Assembly (NCBI GenBank): GCA_003139545.1
Contig: PLJC01000018.1
Location: 124,148-188,147 of the forward strand
Direction: 5' to 3'
Source of the DNA: Actinomycetota bacterium
GTDB lineage: Bacteria; Actinomycetota; Thermoleophilia; Gaiellales; Gaiellaceae
Length of the DNA stretch: 64,000 bases
Part shown: piece by piece, positions 25,337 through 32,901 of the stretch
Position numbering within the stretch: the stretch's first letter is position 1
Layout: the number at the start of each line of letters is the position of its first letter
Translations under genes and position numbers: made by a program
Notes under the pieces: model-generated
The model's database searches: none
What the model saw: the letters and a program-made list of their open reading frames with translations, nothing else
Told to the model about the DNA's origin: nothing

Positions 25337-26719
25337 GTGCCTATCGATCAGGATCGTCTCGAGCCTGCGATTCGAGCGTATACGGAGCGCGCTATGCAGG
25401 AGTTGGCGGCTAGGTGCGGTGGAGGACCTGACGAGGTCCTGGCGGGACTCTCAGAGTGGCAGCGCATGGATGCACAGACCTTCGTCCTTCGGGAGCGGAC
25501 GCTGCGTTATTGGACGAGATGTCTGTATGCAGAACGCGATGGGATGCATCAGTGGCCGGAGTACATGGAAGTTGTCGAGGCAATCCGGGTTGACCCAGTA
25601 TTGGGCGGACAGGTCGACACGATGATTGGCCATCGCCTCGGGACTCAGCGTCAGGACATCTCGCAGGTGGCTGATGGTGTGTTGTGGGCTCTCTGTCAGC
25701 GAGCGGACGGGTTCGTGTTTGACGACGATGCCTTCCAGGAGGAGTTCGCTCGATTGGTCGTCAGTCAGGAGCGTGACGTCTTTGAGAGCGTGATTCTTGG
25801 ACCGCTTATTGGCTTTAAGAGCGAGGGACTTCCCTTCGATCTTGGCGGAGGCCTGCAAATGGTGGTGTTGTCTGATGCTGAGATAGCTCGGTGCATCCAG
25901 ATGGGTCTGCTTCGGAGCCCGTTTGGCATGTCGGGTATGGCGCACATCGGCGAGGGCGTTGGGATTCGAATCCCGTTGAGCCTTCGAAAGATCGTGGGGG
26001 ACTTGGAACCGGACGAAGACGAACAGAAAGAGGCTTTTGGCGAGCTAGCTGCTGTAACAGAGCGAGCCGAAGAGGTAGTGGAGGCGTTACGCGTCTTCAA
26101 GCGTGGCGGGTTCTCTCTCGGCGGCCTTGTACACGTTGTGGAACATGTGCTGCCGCTCGGAGGTTGGTCGGCATCGGGTATCGGGGGAGGTATGCCGAGC
26201 CGGCATGCGTGGGGCGGGGACTACGAGTTAACGGCGGAAGATGCTGCGGAGTTCATGGTCTTCTGGGATGCATTCAAAAGAGCGGAGCAGCGCTCGGTTG
26301 TCGATGCGGCTTTGCGCCGGTTCAGCTACGCGGCGGACCGGCATCGGACTGACGACCGCTTGGTCGATTTGGCGATCTGCGCTGAAACGCTCTTCCTTGG
26401 GGGCAGTGACAGTCCGCAGGATCGGGGGGAGCTCCGCTACAGGTTCTCCTTGCGAGCCGCGAGTTTCATAGATATCGACGCTACGAAGCGTGAGACGTTC
26501 CGCTTCATGCGGAACACGTATGACGCCCGAAGCGCAATCGTCCACGGAGGCTCGCCGGAGTCGGAGGTCCTGTGCAGTCTCGGGGGTGAGAGAGTCGAGC
26601 TGGAGGTCTTTACGGATGCTGTGGAGGGTGTTCTTCGGCTCGCGCTCCGCAAGGCGGTGACCTTGAACGGGCCGCGACGCGGCCCGCTGCTCGACTGGGA
26701 CGAGCTGATCCTCGGCTGA
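25337..26719 (+). CDS. Apea-like HEPN domain protein, possible RNase toxin
   Basis: Protein of 460 aa. The N-terminal two thirds lack a named domain, though ESVILGPLIGFKSEGLPFDLGGGLQM is the beta-rich region typical of this family. The C-terminal ~130 residues are helical, with RLVDLAICAETLFLG, ELRYRFSLRAASFI and NTYDARSAIVHGGSP; the last carries the R-x4-H arrangement of HEPN ribonucleases. Related HEPN proteins act in phage abortive infection, but that role here is inference. Its base composition is visibly less GC-rich than neighbouring genes and codon choice is mixed, suggesting recent transfer. The next gene and a tRNA-Glu lie close downstream. Confidence 0.75.
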   Translation: MPIDQDRLEPAIRAYTERAMQELAARCGGGPDEVLAGLSEWQRMDAQTFVLRERTLRYWTRCLYAERDGMHQWPEYMEVVEAIRVDPVLGGQVDTMIGHRLGTQRQDISQVADGVLWALCQRADGFVFDDDAFQEEFARLVVSQERDVFESVILGPLIGFKSEGLPFDLGGGLQMVVLSDAEIARCIQMGLLRSPFGMSGMAHIGEGVGIRIPLSLRKIVGDLEPDEDEQKEAFGELAAVTERAEEVVEALRVFKRGGFSLGGLVHVVEHVLPLGGWSASGIGGGMPSRHAWGGDYELTAEDAAEFMVFWDAFKRAEQRSVVDAALRRFSYAADRHRTDDRLVDLAICAETLFLGGSDSPQDRGELRYRFSLRAASFIDIDATKRETFRFMRNTYDARSAIVHGGSPESEVLCSLGGERVELEVFTDAVEGVLRLALRKAVTLNGPRRGPLLDWDELILG

Positions 26720-26869
26720 CCTCGCTCGCGCTGCGTTCGTGGTTTAGTTCGCCTAGAGACGCGCCCGGATCAGCTCACCCCGCTTACGGCGTTGATAGGC
26801 GTGCGCAGATCGAGACGTCCGGGGGGCACCCGTGTGCACCATCCGGGCAAAGGCGCACACTCGACGACC

Positions 26870-27328
26870 ATGGACTCGGGCTGGATCACTGCCAGCTTCG
26901 GCCTCGGTGGCGTGCTCGTTGGCGGGGTGGCGAACGCTGGCGTCGCTGCCTTCAACGATTGGCGTGGACGACAGCACGGCGTGCGTTCAGCGGCGCGGCT
27001 TGTGCGAACCGAAATCGAACTCATCTCGAACGTCACGGCGGCGGTTCTAACATCAAACATTTATGGACCAATGTTCGTTGACGGTCTGCCGACGGCGGAG
27101 TGGGATACAACCAGGCAGGTACTCGCCGATGGCCTGAAGTACGAGGCTTGGTGGGCTGTCTCCGACGTCTATAAGGCCATAAGTCACATCGAGGTTGGAA
27201 TGGCGTTGAACACACCCCCGACTCGTCCGATCGACCCGCTGGAAAAGAACGACCGGACTGCCATCCAGCACCTGAAGGAAGCGTGCGGCCTCGCGCTCAA
27301 GCGGCTTCAGGCAAGCGTCGACTCGTAG
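26870..27328 (+). CDS. Membrane-anchored hypothetical protein
   Basis: Protein of 152 aa, not recognised. The N-terminus ITASFGLGGVLVGGVANAGVAAFNDW is a probable membrane anchor, followed by a helical soluble part that includes VRSAARLVRTEIELISNVTAAV and a C-terminal helix HLKEACGLALKRLQASVDS. Its composition is close to that of the HEPN gene, and the two may have arrived together. The 150 bp before it hold no clear promoter or RBS, and an in-frame ATG further upstream (26792) cannot be excluded. Confidence 0.6.
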   Translation: MDSGWITASFGLGGVLVGGVANAGVAAFNDWRGRQHGVRSAARLVRTEIELISNVTAAVLTSNIYGPMFVDGLPTAEWDTTRQVLADGLKYEAWWAVSDVYKAISHIEVGMALNTPPTRPIDPLEKNDRTAIQHLKEACGLALKRLQASVDS

Positions 27329-27409
27329 CCCTACGACAGCCGCCGGAGGAGGGTGGACCGGGGTGTACGCCGCACGCCTACTCGGGACATCTGCGGCGCA
27401 TATGGTCTA

Positions 27410-27438
27410 CGCAACCAAGCGGTTTCCGCCTGGTTGCG
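27410..27438 (-). terminator. Strong hairpin downstream of tRNA-Glu
   Basis: CGCAACCAAGCGG and CCGCCTGGTTGCG pair as a 13-bp stem with one G-T wobble and a three-base loop, 12 nt past the 3' end of the minus-strand tRNA-Glu. No T run follows. It probably terminates the tRNA transcript; it could also stop readthrough from the plus-strand gene. Confidence 0.55.
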
Positions 27439-27450
27439 CGAACCTGGAAA

Positions 27451-27522
27451 GGCGCATACGGGATTCGAACCCGTGCCGCCGCCGTGAGAGGGCGGTGTCC
27501 TAGGCCACTAGACGAATGCGCC
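27451..27522 (-). tRNA. tRNA-Glu (anticodon CUC)
   Basis: The minus-strand sequence folds as a 72-nt cloverleaf: acceptor GGCGCAT/ATGCGCC, D arm GTCT...GGAC, anticodon stem CCGCC/GGCGG with loop CTCTCAC (anticodon CTC), variable CGGC, T arm ACGGG-TTCGAAT-CCCGT. The 3' CCA is not encoded. It lies at the right edge of the low-GC patch, a common integration point, but no duplicated 3' end was found nearby. Confidence 0.96.
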
Positions 27523-27536
27523 CCGAATCGGCGGTT

Positions 27537-27542
27537 AGTGTA
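27537..27542 (-). promoter_or_regulatory. -10 element TACACT of tRNA-Glu
   Basis: On the minus strand GCTACACT lies about 14 nt before the mature tRNA 5' end. The tRNA-Gln gene has the same GCTACACT at the same distance, which supports it as the tRNA promoter core. Confidence 0.55.
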
Positions 27543-27567
27543 GCGGCGCCCCGGGCACAGGGAATGC

Positions 27568-27768
27568 ATGTTCGGGCGGCGGAAGAAGCGCGATGACCAG
27601 CAACGCGCGGCGACGGAGCAGCGTGCTCACGATCCGCGCCTCGACGTGCCGAGCATCGGATATCGCTTCGCGCGGCCCGCGGACATCGTGGAGGCCGAGG
27701 GAACGGTAGTGGCCGGTCCCGGCGGCTCACCCGAAGACCCGCTCGACGCGCGGCGCCGCGCGTCCTAG
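27568..27768 (+). CDS. Small charged hypothetical protein
   Basis: Reading frame of 66 codons encoding a basic start (MFGRRKKRDDQQR) and VPSIGYRFARPADIVEAEGTVVAGPGG. I do not recognise a family. It starts 45 bp from the divergent tRNA-Glu and its end overlaps the convergent membrane-protein gene by 4 nt, which is how real genes pack here. No RBS is visible. It may be genuine, but evidence is thin. Confidence 0.45.
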   Translation: MFGRRKKRDDQQRAATEQRAHDPRLDVPSIGYRFARPADIVEAEGTVVAGPGGSPEDPLDARRRAS

Positions 27769-28265
27769 CTGCGCCGCGCGAGCCTGACCGCGAGCCCGAC
27801 GACTGCGACCGTGCCGGCCGCGCCGAGGACGGTCCAGGCGAGCCCGCTCCCGGCCGGCGCCGCCGCGAGTGCGATGACGAGCGCAGCCAGCGCGAGCGAG
27901 CCGAACGCGAGCGCACCGAGCGCGACCGCTCGCGCACGTCGCACGGCTCGCTCCGCGGTGATGCGTAACCGCTCGTCGATCGACCAGGCAGCGAGCTCGC
28001 CGCAGAGCAGCAGCCCGACGGCGACGAGCGGCGCCGCGCCGTCCACGCCCGCGCCGCGGACGACGAGCTCGACGCCGTACGCAACACAGAGAAACGCGAG
28101 CGGCCACGGCACGAGCTCCGCGTTCGCGCGCACGAGCACGACGACGAGCAGCAGCCCGCCGATGCTCCCGAGCGCGCCCGCCGCCGGCAATGCCCTGCCC
28201 GATCGTGCGAGCGTGTACGCGAGCACGCCGGCGTAGCTGCACGCCGACAGTGCGGCGAGTGTCAC
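27765..28265 (-). CDS. Small integral membrane protein of the MoxR operon
   Basis: Protein of 166 aa, nearly all hydrophobic with about five membrane segments (for example GALGSIGGLLLVVVLV and VALGALAFGSLALAALVIALA) and one basic loop RITAERAVRRAR. No family recognised. The GTG 28265 start overlaps the DUF58 gene stop (GTGA), placing it last in the operon DUF4129, membrane protein, MoxR, DUF58, this gene. A role in the same membrane complex is an inference from position. Confidence 0.7.
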   Translation of the reverse strand: MTLAALSACSYAGVLAYTLARSGRALPAAGALGSIGGLLLVVVLVRANAELVPWPLAFLCVAYGVELVVRGAGVDGAAPLVAVGLLLCGELAAWSIDERLRITAERAVRRARAVALGALAFGSLALAALVIALAAAPAGSGLAWTVLGAAGTVAVVGLAVRLARRS

Positions 28266-29530
28266 GCGCGCGCGGGCCTGGCGTAGCGCCTGAATGCCGA
28301 CACCTCCTCGAGCGGGACGTTGAGGGGGACGCCGTCGGCCCACTCGACGATGGGGACGCCGGCCTGCTGGTAGCGCGCGCGCAGCGCCTCGCGCGACAGC
28401 CGCCAGAGCCGGTACGACAGTTGCTCGAGCTCGCCGCCGCCCGCGTCGACGAATGGCACCGGCGACACCTCGACGACGACGAGGTCGTAGCCGCGTGCGC
28501 GGAGGTCGAGCAGCGCAGGCCCGGTGCGCGGATCGAGCATCGGCGTCAGCGCGAGCACGAGGGCTTTCGGCGGCAACGAGCGCGGCGGCAGGACGGCGAC
28601 ATCGCGCGCGGCGAAGCTGAGCACGATGTCCATCTGCAGCAGCGAGTCAACGATGCGGTACAGCTGCCGCGTGCCGGATTCGGGCTCGAGCCACGAGAGG
28701 TAGCCGCCGAAGCTGACGAGCCCGACGCGATCCTTGCGCTGGAGGTACCGGTGCGCGAGCGAGGTGGCCGCGCGCACCGTCAGGTCGAGCGTCCCGCGGC
28801 CGCCGTACTGCGCATCGGTGAACGTGTCGAGGAAGAGGACGACGTCGGTGTTGCGCTCCGGATGCTGCTCGTTCACCCAGAGCTCGCCGCGCCTCGCGGT
28901 CGCGCGCCAGTTGATGCGCCGCGGGCGATCGCCGGGGCCCCAGGCGCGAATGTCAGCGAACTCGATCCCGTCGCCCTTCGTCCGTGAGACCTGATTGCCG
29001 ACGAAGACCTGCGTCTCGAGCGGAGCGAGGAGCGCGTGCAGCGCCTCGACAGTCGGATAGACCCGCAATGCAGCGCGTCCGCCGAGCCGCGTCTCCCAGG
29101 AATAGAAGCCGAGGCGGTCGTGCGCACGCAGGAGCGGAGGGCCGAGGACGAAGGCGCCCCAGCGGTTGCAGCGCAGCGGGAGCTCGAGCGTCCGCTCCTC
29201 GCCGGCCGCGAGTGCAACTGCCTGGAGGTTGCGGCCCGCCGTCGAAAGCTCGCGCGGGAGGTCGAGGAACACGTCCACGCACTCCGCATCCGCCGCCGTG
29301 AGCGAGAGCGTCGCGTCGACGATTTCGCTCTCCAGCGCGCGCTCACGGTCGAGCTCGAGCGCGACGCGAAGGCTCGGCGCGCGGGCGAGGGCGGGCGCGA
29401 CGACGGCGGCGAGCGCGAACGGGGCGGCGAGAGCGACGAGCTCGACGCGCCCGAGGACGAGCCCTGCCAGCAGTCCGGCCGCGGCGAGCGCGACATAGGC
29501 GGCCAGGCGCGGCGAGACGTGCTGCGTCAC
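28262..29530 (-). CDS. DUF58 domain protein (vWA-like)
   Basis: Protein of 422 aa from GTG 29530, with two N-terminal membrane segments followed by a beta domain and the DUF58 box GDGIEFADIRAWGPGDRPRRINWRATARRGELWVNE. The following VVLFLDTFTD is the metal-binding start of a von Willebrand A-like fold. DUF58 proteins usually work with a MoxR ATPase; here that gene overlaps immediately upstream. The complex is thought to assist maturation of envelope proteins or metalloenzymes; the client is unknown. Confidence 0.9.
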   Translation of the reverse strand: MTQHVSPRLAAYVALAAAGLLAGLVLGRVELVALAAPFALAAVVAPALARAPSLRVALELDRERALESEIVDATLSLTAADAECVDVFLDLPRELSTAGRNLQAVALAAGEERTLELPLRCNRWGAFVLGPPLLRAHDRLGFYSWETRLGGRAALRVYPTVEALHALLAPLETQVFVGNQVSRTKGDGIEFADIRAWGPGDRPRRINWRATARRGELWVNEQHPERNTDVVLFLDTFTDAQYGGRGTLDLTVRAATSLAHRYLQRKDRVGLVSFGGYLSWLEPESGTRQLYRIVDSLLQMDIVLSFAARDVAVLPPRSLPPKALVLALTPMLDPRTGPALLDLRARGYDLVVVEVSPVPFVDAGGGELEQLSYRLWRLSREALRARYQQAGVPIVEWADGVPLNVPLEEVSAFRRYARPARA

Positions 29531-30495
29531 GTGGCCGTGCGGACGTCCTCGGCCGGCGGCGTCGGCACCGACTCGAGCGCTTCGGCGACGACGTCCTCGC
29601 CGCGGATGCGCTGCACCCACAGCTCGGGACGGAGCGTCAGTCGGTGCGCGAGTGCCGGGACTGCAATCGCCTTCACGTCCTCGGGCACGACGAAGTCGCG
29701 GCCGGCGAGCGCCGCCTTTGCGCGCGAGAGCTTCAGCAGCGCCAGGCTGCCGCGCGGGCTGGCGCCGACGGCGAGCTGTCGTGACGCGCGTGTGGCCGCG
29801 ACGAGGTCGACGATGTAGCCCTTGATCGCGGCGGAGACGTGCACCTGCTCGAGCGCGCGCTGCATGGCGATGAGCGTCGGTGCGTCGACGACCGGCGACA
29901 GATCCACCTCGTCCTCGCCGCGCGCGAGCCGGCGGTCGAGCATCTCGATCTCGTCGTCCCGCGCGGGATAGCCGATGGCCGCGCGGATGAGGAAGCGGTC
30001 GAGCTGCGCCTCGGGCAGCGGGTACGTCCCCTCGTACTCGATCGGGTTCTGCGTCGCCAGCACGACGAACGGCGACGCGAGCGGCCTGGTCGCGCCCTCG
30101 CTCGTCACCTGCCGTTCCTGCATCGCCTCGAGCAGCGCCGCCTGGGTCTTCGGTGGGGCGCGGTTGATCTCGTCGGCGAGGAGGAGGTTGGTGAAGATCG
30201 GGCCGGGCATGAACTCGAACTCCGCGCGCCGCTGGTCGAAGATCGACGACCCGGTGACGTCCGAGGGCATGAGGTCGGGCGTGAATTGGATGCGGGAGAA
30301 GCTCAGGGACGTCGCGCTCGCGAACGAGCGGGCTGCGAGCGTCTTGGCGAGCCCGGGATAGTCCTCGAGCAGCACGTGGCCGTCGCAGAGGACCGCAAGG
30401 AGGATGAGCTCGAGCGCTGGCCGCTTGCCGACGACGACGCGCTCGACCTCGTCGAGCACGCGCGCGGCGTGGTCGCGCAGCACCGGTAGTTCCAT
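29527..30495 (-). CDS. MoxR-family AAA+ ATPase
   Basis: Chaperone-like ATPase of 322 aa. It has the MoxR variants of the AAA+ motifs: Walker A-like LLEDYPGLAKTLAAR, RIQFTPDLMPSDVTG, Walker B LLLADEINRAPPKTQAALLEAMQE, sensor 1 VLATQNPIEYEGTYPLPEAQLDRFL and C-terminal GASPRGSLALLKLSRAKA. Its start shares a base with the stop of the upstream membrane-protein gene (TGATG), and its stop overlaps the DUF58 start. Confidence 0.95.
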   Translation of the reverse strand: MELPVLRDHAARVLDEVERVVVGKRPALELILLAVLCDGHVLLEDYPGLAKTLAARSFASATSLSFSRIQFTPDLMPSDVTGSSIFDQRRAEFEFMPGPIFTNLLLADEINRAPPKTQAALLEAMQERQVTSEGATRPLASPFVVLATQNPIEYEGTYPLPEAQLDRFLIRAAIGYPARDDEIEMLDRRLARGEDEVDLSPVVDAPTLIAMQRALEQVHVSAAIKGYIVDLVAATRASRQLAVGASPRGSLALLKLSRAKAALAGRDFVVPEDVKAIAVPALAHRLTLRPELWVQRIRGEDVVAEALESVPTPPAEDVRTAT

Positions 30496-31001
30496 CACAG
30501 GCGCTCGACCGCCTCGACGAGGGCGGCGATCCGACGAAGCGGAAGGCCGTGCGCGGTGCGATCGTCGGGCGCCGGCCGGTCGGGGCGGAGATACTCCCAC
30601 GCCTCCTCGCCGAGGAGGTCGTGCGCGTGCGCGAGATCGACGTCGTGCCGGTCGGAAAGGCGCGCGGCCGCGACTTCGCGGAGCTGCGGCAGGACGCGCG
30701 CGTGCAGCTCGCCGGCGTTTGCGCTGCTCAGCGTGAGGTCCCGTTCCGTCCGGATGAGCTCGGCCGGCCGGCCCTGCGTCATCCGGCGCCGTGCGAGCGC
30801 ACGCTCGAGCTCGGACGTCGCCCGCTCCCATTCCTCTTCGGTGCGCGCCATACGCGTGAGCATGACGAGCGCCATCGCGGTCAGCGCCAGCACGTAGGCG
30901 GCGAGGATCTCACGGACCGAAACCGGGCGCAGCCCGAGCGCGATCGCGAGGCCGATGGTGACGACGGCGAGCGTCCCGATCGGGATGCGTGGCCTCTTCA
31001 C
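30495..31001 (-). CDS. Membrane-anchored hypothetical protein of the MoxR operon
   Basis: Protein of 168 aa from GTG 31001, with two N-terminal membrane segments (IPIGTLAVVTIGLAIALG and ILAAYVLALTAMALVMLT) followed by a charged helical cytoplasmic domain (EEEWERATSELERALARR). No family is named. Overlapping starts and stops tie it to DUF4129 upstream and MoxR downstream, so it likely belongs to the same complex. Confidence 0.7.
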   Translation of the reverse strand: MKRPRIPIGTLAVVTIGLAIALGLRPVSVREILAAYVLALTAMALVMLTRMARTEEEWERATSELERALARRRMTQGRPAELIRTERDLTLSSANAGELHARVLPQLREVAAARLSDRHDVDLAHAHDLLGEEAWEYLRPDRPAPDDRTAHGLPLRRIAALVEAVERL

Positions 31002-31855
31002 GCCGCCGCCTCGACCGGCTGCCGGAGCTCGTCGCGCAGGGCGACGAGCGCGTCGATCGCCTCGTCGCGCATCGACGCGTCCGGGTCGTGGTGGCTGAAC
31101 TTCGCCCACTCGAAGAGATCGGTCAGGCGCGTGACCGCGCCCGCGCTCGCTTCGAGGTCGTGCAGGGCGCGCGCGAGATACTCGCGCGGGGCTTCCGCTG
31201 GCCGTCGCGGGATTCCCGCCGCCGCGAGCGTTCGCTCCATGCGCGCGTACGCGGCGATGATCGCGCGGCGCAGGTCCGGCTCCGAGCGGAGGTCGTCGAG
31301 GGACTCGTCGAGGGCGAGCGCAACCTCGTCCTGCGAGCGGCGCCGCAACGGCCTCATCGGCTTTGCGCTCCGGCCTGCGAACGCGGCGACACCGGCGGCG
31401 GCGAGCAGCGCGGCGACGATCGCCACCTCGTCCCAGCGCAGCCGTGCGCCCCGGAGGACGGAGGGGTTGGGTTTGTTCGCAGGCGTCCCCTTCCCGGCCG
31501 CGCCCGGCTTGGTGCTCTTGGTCGTCTTGGCCTTCGCGGGCCGGTGAAAGTGGGCGTGGAGGAGGAACCAGCCGAGCAAGAGGCTCGCCGCGAGCGAGAA
31601 CAGGAGCTGCACGAGATTGAACTTCGGCCTGTTCTGCGCAGCCTTATCCGGCTTCGCGCCGAGCAGGCTCCAGACGACGATGACAGCGATCGCGAGCACG
31701 AAGAGCGCGACCGTCGTGAACACGTAGTCGAAGAAGTGCGACGTCGGCCCGGTGCCGTGCGATCCGTTCAGCGGTCGTCCGTGGCTTGCGAGGGCGGCGA
31801 CGGCGAGGAGGCCGGCGACGGCCAGGACGAGCGGCAACAGGCGGCGCGTGCGCAC
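30998..31855 (-). CDS. DUF4129 domain membrane protein
   Basis: Protein of 285 aa. An N-terminal signal or anchor (LLPLVLAVAGLLAVAALA), two further membrane segments, a Lys/Pro-rich loop, a fourth segment, and then the cytoplasmic DUF4129 region PDLRRAIIAAYARMERTLAAAGIPRRPAEAPREYLARAL ending in LTDLFEWAKFSHH. DUF4129 commonly accompanies MoxR/DUF58 genes, sometimes fused to transglutaminase domains, which are not present here. The GTG 31855 lies only 25 nt beyond tRNA-Gln on the same strand, so the operon may be read from the tRNA promoter. Confidence 0.85.
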   Translation of the reverse strand: MRTRRLLPLVLAVAGLLAVAALASHGRPLNGSHGTGPTSHFFDYVFTTVALFVLAIAVIVVWSLLGAKPDKAAQNRPKFNLVQLLFSLAASLLLGWFLLHAHFHRPAKAKTTKSTKPGAAGKGTPANKPNPSVLRGARLRWDEVAIVAALLAAAGVAAFAGRSAKPMRPLRRRSQDEVALALDESLDDLRSEPDLRRAIIAAYARMERTLAAAGIPRRPAEAPREYLARALHDLEASAGAVTRLTDLFEWAKFSHHDPDASMRDEAIDALVALRDELRQPVEAAA

Positions 31856-31880
31856 CGCGGCAGTCTCGCAGGGAAGAGGC

Positions 31881-31950
31881 TGCGGGACAGGGATTCGAAC
31901 CCCAACTTCCGGTTCCAGAGACCGGCGTCCTACCGTTAGACGATCCCGCA
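31881..31950 (-). tRNA. tRNA-Gln (anticodon CUG)
   Basis: The minus-strand 70-nt cloverleaf has acceptor TGCGGGA/TCCCGCA, D arm GTCT...GGAC, anticodon stem CCGGT/ACCGG with loop CTCTGGA (anticodon CTG), a 4-nt variable loop, and a T arm with GGTTCGAATCC. CCA is not encoded. It lies immediately upstream of the DUF4129-MoxR operon. Confidence 0.96.
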
Positions 31951-31963
31951 ACGGGTCGCCCGC

Positions 31964-31969
31964 AGTGTA
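31964..31969 (-). promoter_or_regulatory. -10 element TACACT of tRNA-Gln
   Basis: GCTACACT on the minus strand about 13 nt before the mature 5' end, identical to the element before tRNA-Glu. No clear -35 is seen. Confidence 0.55.
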
Positions 31970-31988
31970 GCGAGGCCGTACCGCAGGC

Positions 31989-32867
31989 TCAGACGTCGAG
32001 CCGGTACACCGGGACGAGGCGCCGCTCGGTCTCGGTGTCGATGTGCGCGACCACCTCGACGTACGGCTCGAGCCCGGATCCGCGCAGCTTCGCGCGCAAC
32101 AGTCCGTCCACCTGGAAGAGGCCGGACGAGTTGTTCATCAGGATCTCGATGAGGATCGGCCGCTCCTCGCCGTCCGTGATCGTGACGTCCTCGATCGCGG
32201 CCGCCGAGAGCGAGTGCATCGACACGCGGCCGCGCTCGAAGCCGATGCGCGAGCGCCCCTTCGCCATGTCGAGCGCGTCGGCGACCCGGACGATCCCCGC
32301 GTCGGTCGTGAGCGGCTCGCCGTCGGCGCGGTGGCTGATGATCGCCTGCAGCACCTCGGACACGACCACCGTCCGCTCCGGCTCGTCGTAGAGGCCGGTG
32401 AGGAGCTCGCGCATCTTCGGTTCGGACAGGAACAGGCTGAAGTCCTCGTGGCCGTGGCGGTGGATCGACATGCCGATGCAGTGCATGAGCGCCGCGAGGG
32501 TGACGACGACCTCGGCGTCGTCGTTCGTCATCCCGTAGTCGCGCACCATCGCCGACTCGACGCCGTGCTTCGTGAGCTGCCGCAGAAGCTTGAGCGCGAT
32601 GTTGGCCACGATCTGCACGTGCACCCAGGAGTGGTCGTTGATCTCCATGCGCGCGACCGCGTTCACGTTGGAGACGTGCCACCACCCCTTGATCTGCTTG
32701 TCGGCGTTCACACGCTCGATGACCGTGCGCAGCTTGCGGTTGCCGCGCACCGGCACGTTGATGCGCATGCGCTCGATCGCCTCGGCAGGCGTGAGCCTCG
32801 CTTCGCGTTCCGCTTCCTCCGGAACGGGCTGGTCGATCCGGCCGGCTGTCTCCTCGTCGAGCGCCAT
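31989..32867 (-). CDS. HD-domain-like phosphohydrolase family protein
   Basis: Soluble 292-aa protein. The helical region HSWVHVQIVANIALKLLRQL, then LAALMHCIGMSIHRHGHED, then QAIISHRADGEPLTTDAGIVRVADALDMAKGRSRIGFE matches HD-superfamily proteins, although the core HD pair appears as HC and the metal ligands are not fully conserved. The C-terminal half (FERGRVSMHSLSAAAIEDVTI) is a beta domain found in this subfamily. Nucleotide or signal hydrolysis is possible but unproven. Divergent from the DUF4389 gene across 34 bp. Confidence 0.7.
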   Translation of the reverse strand: MALDEETAGRIDQPVPEEAEREARLTPAEAIERMRINVPVRGNRKLRTVIERVNADKQIKGWWHVSNVNAVARMEINDHSWVHVQIVANIALKLLRQLTKHGVESAMVRDYGMTNDDAEVVVTLAALMHCIGMSIHRHGHEDFSLFLSEPKMRELLTGLYDEPERTVVVSEVLQAIISHRADGEPLTTDAGIVRVADALDMAKGRSRIGFERGRVSMHSLSAAAIEDVTITDGEERPILIEILMNNSSGLFQVDGLLRAKLRGSGLEPYVEVVAHIDTETERRLVPVYRLDV

Positions 32868-32901
32868 GGATGCAGTCTGACGGATGTGCCATAAGTGTGG
32901 A

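Noticed and set aside
25055..27522. Complete integrative element ending in tRNA-Glu
   Set aside because: No integrase gene and no duplicate of the tRNA 3' end was found near the left edge, so only a compositional patch is supported.
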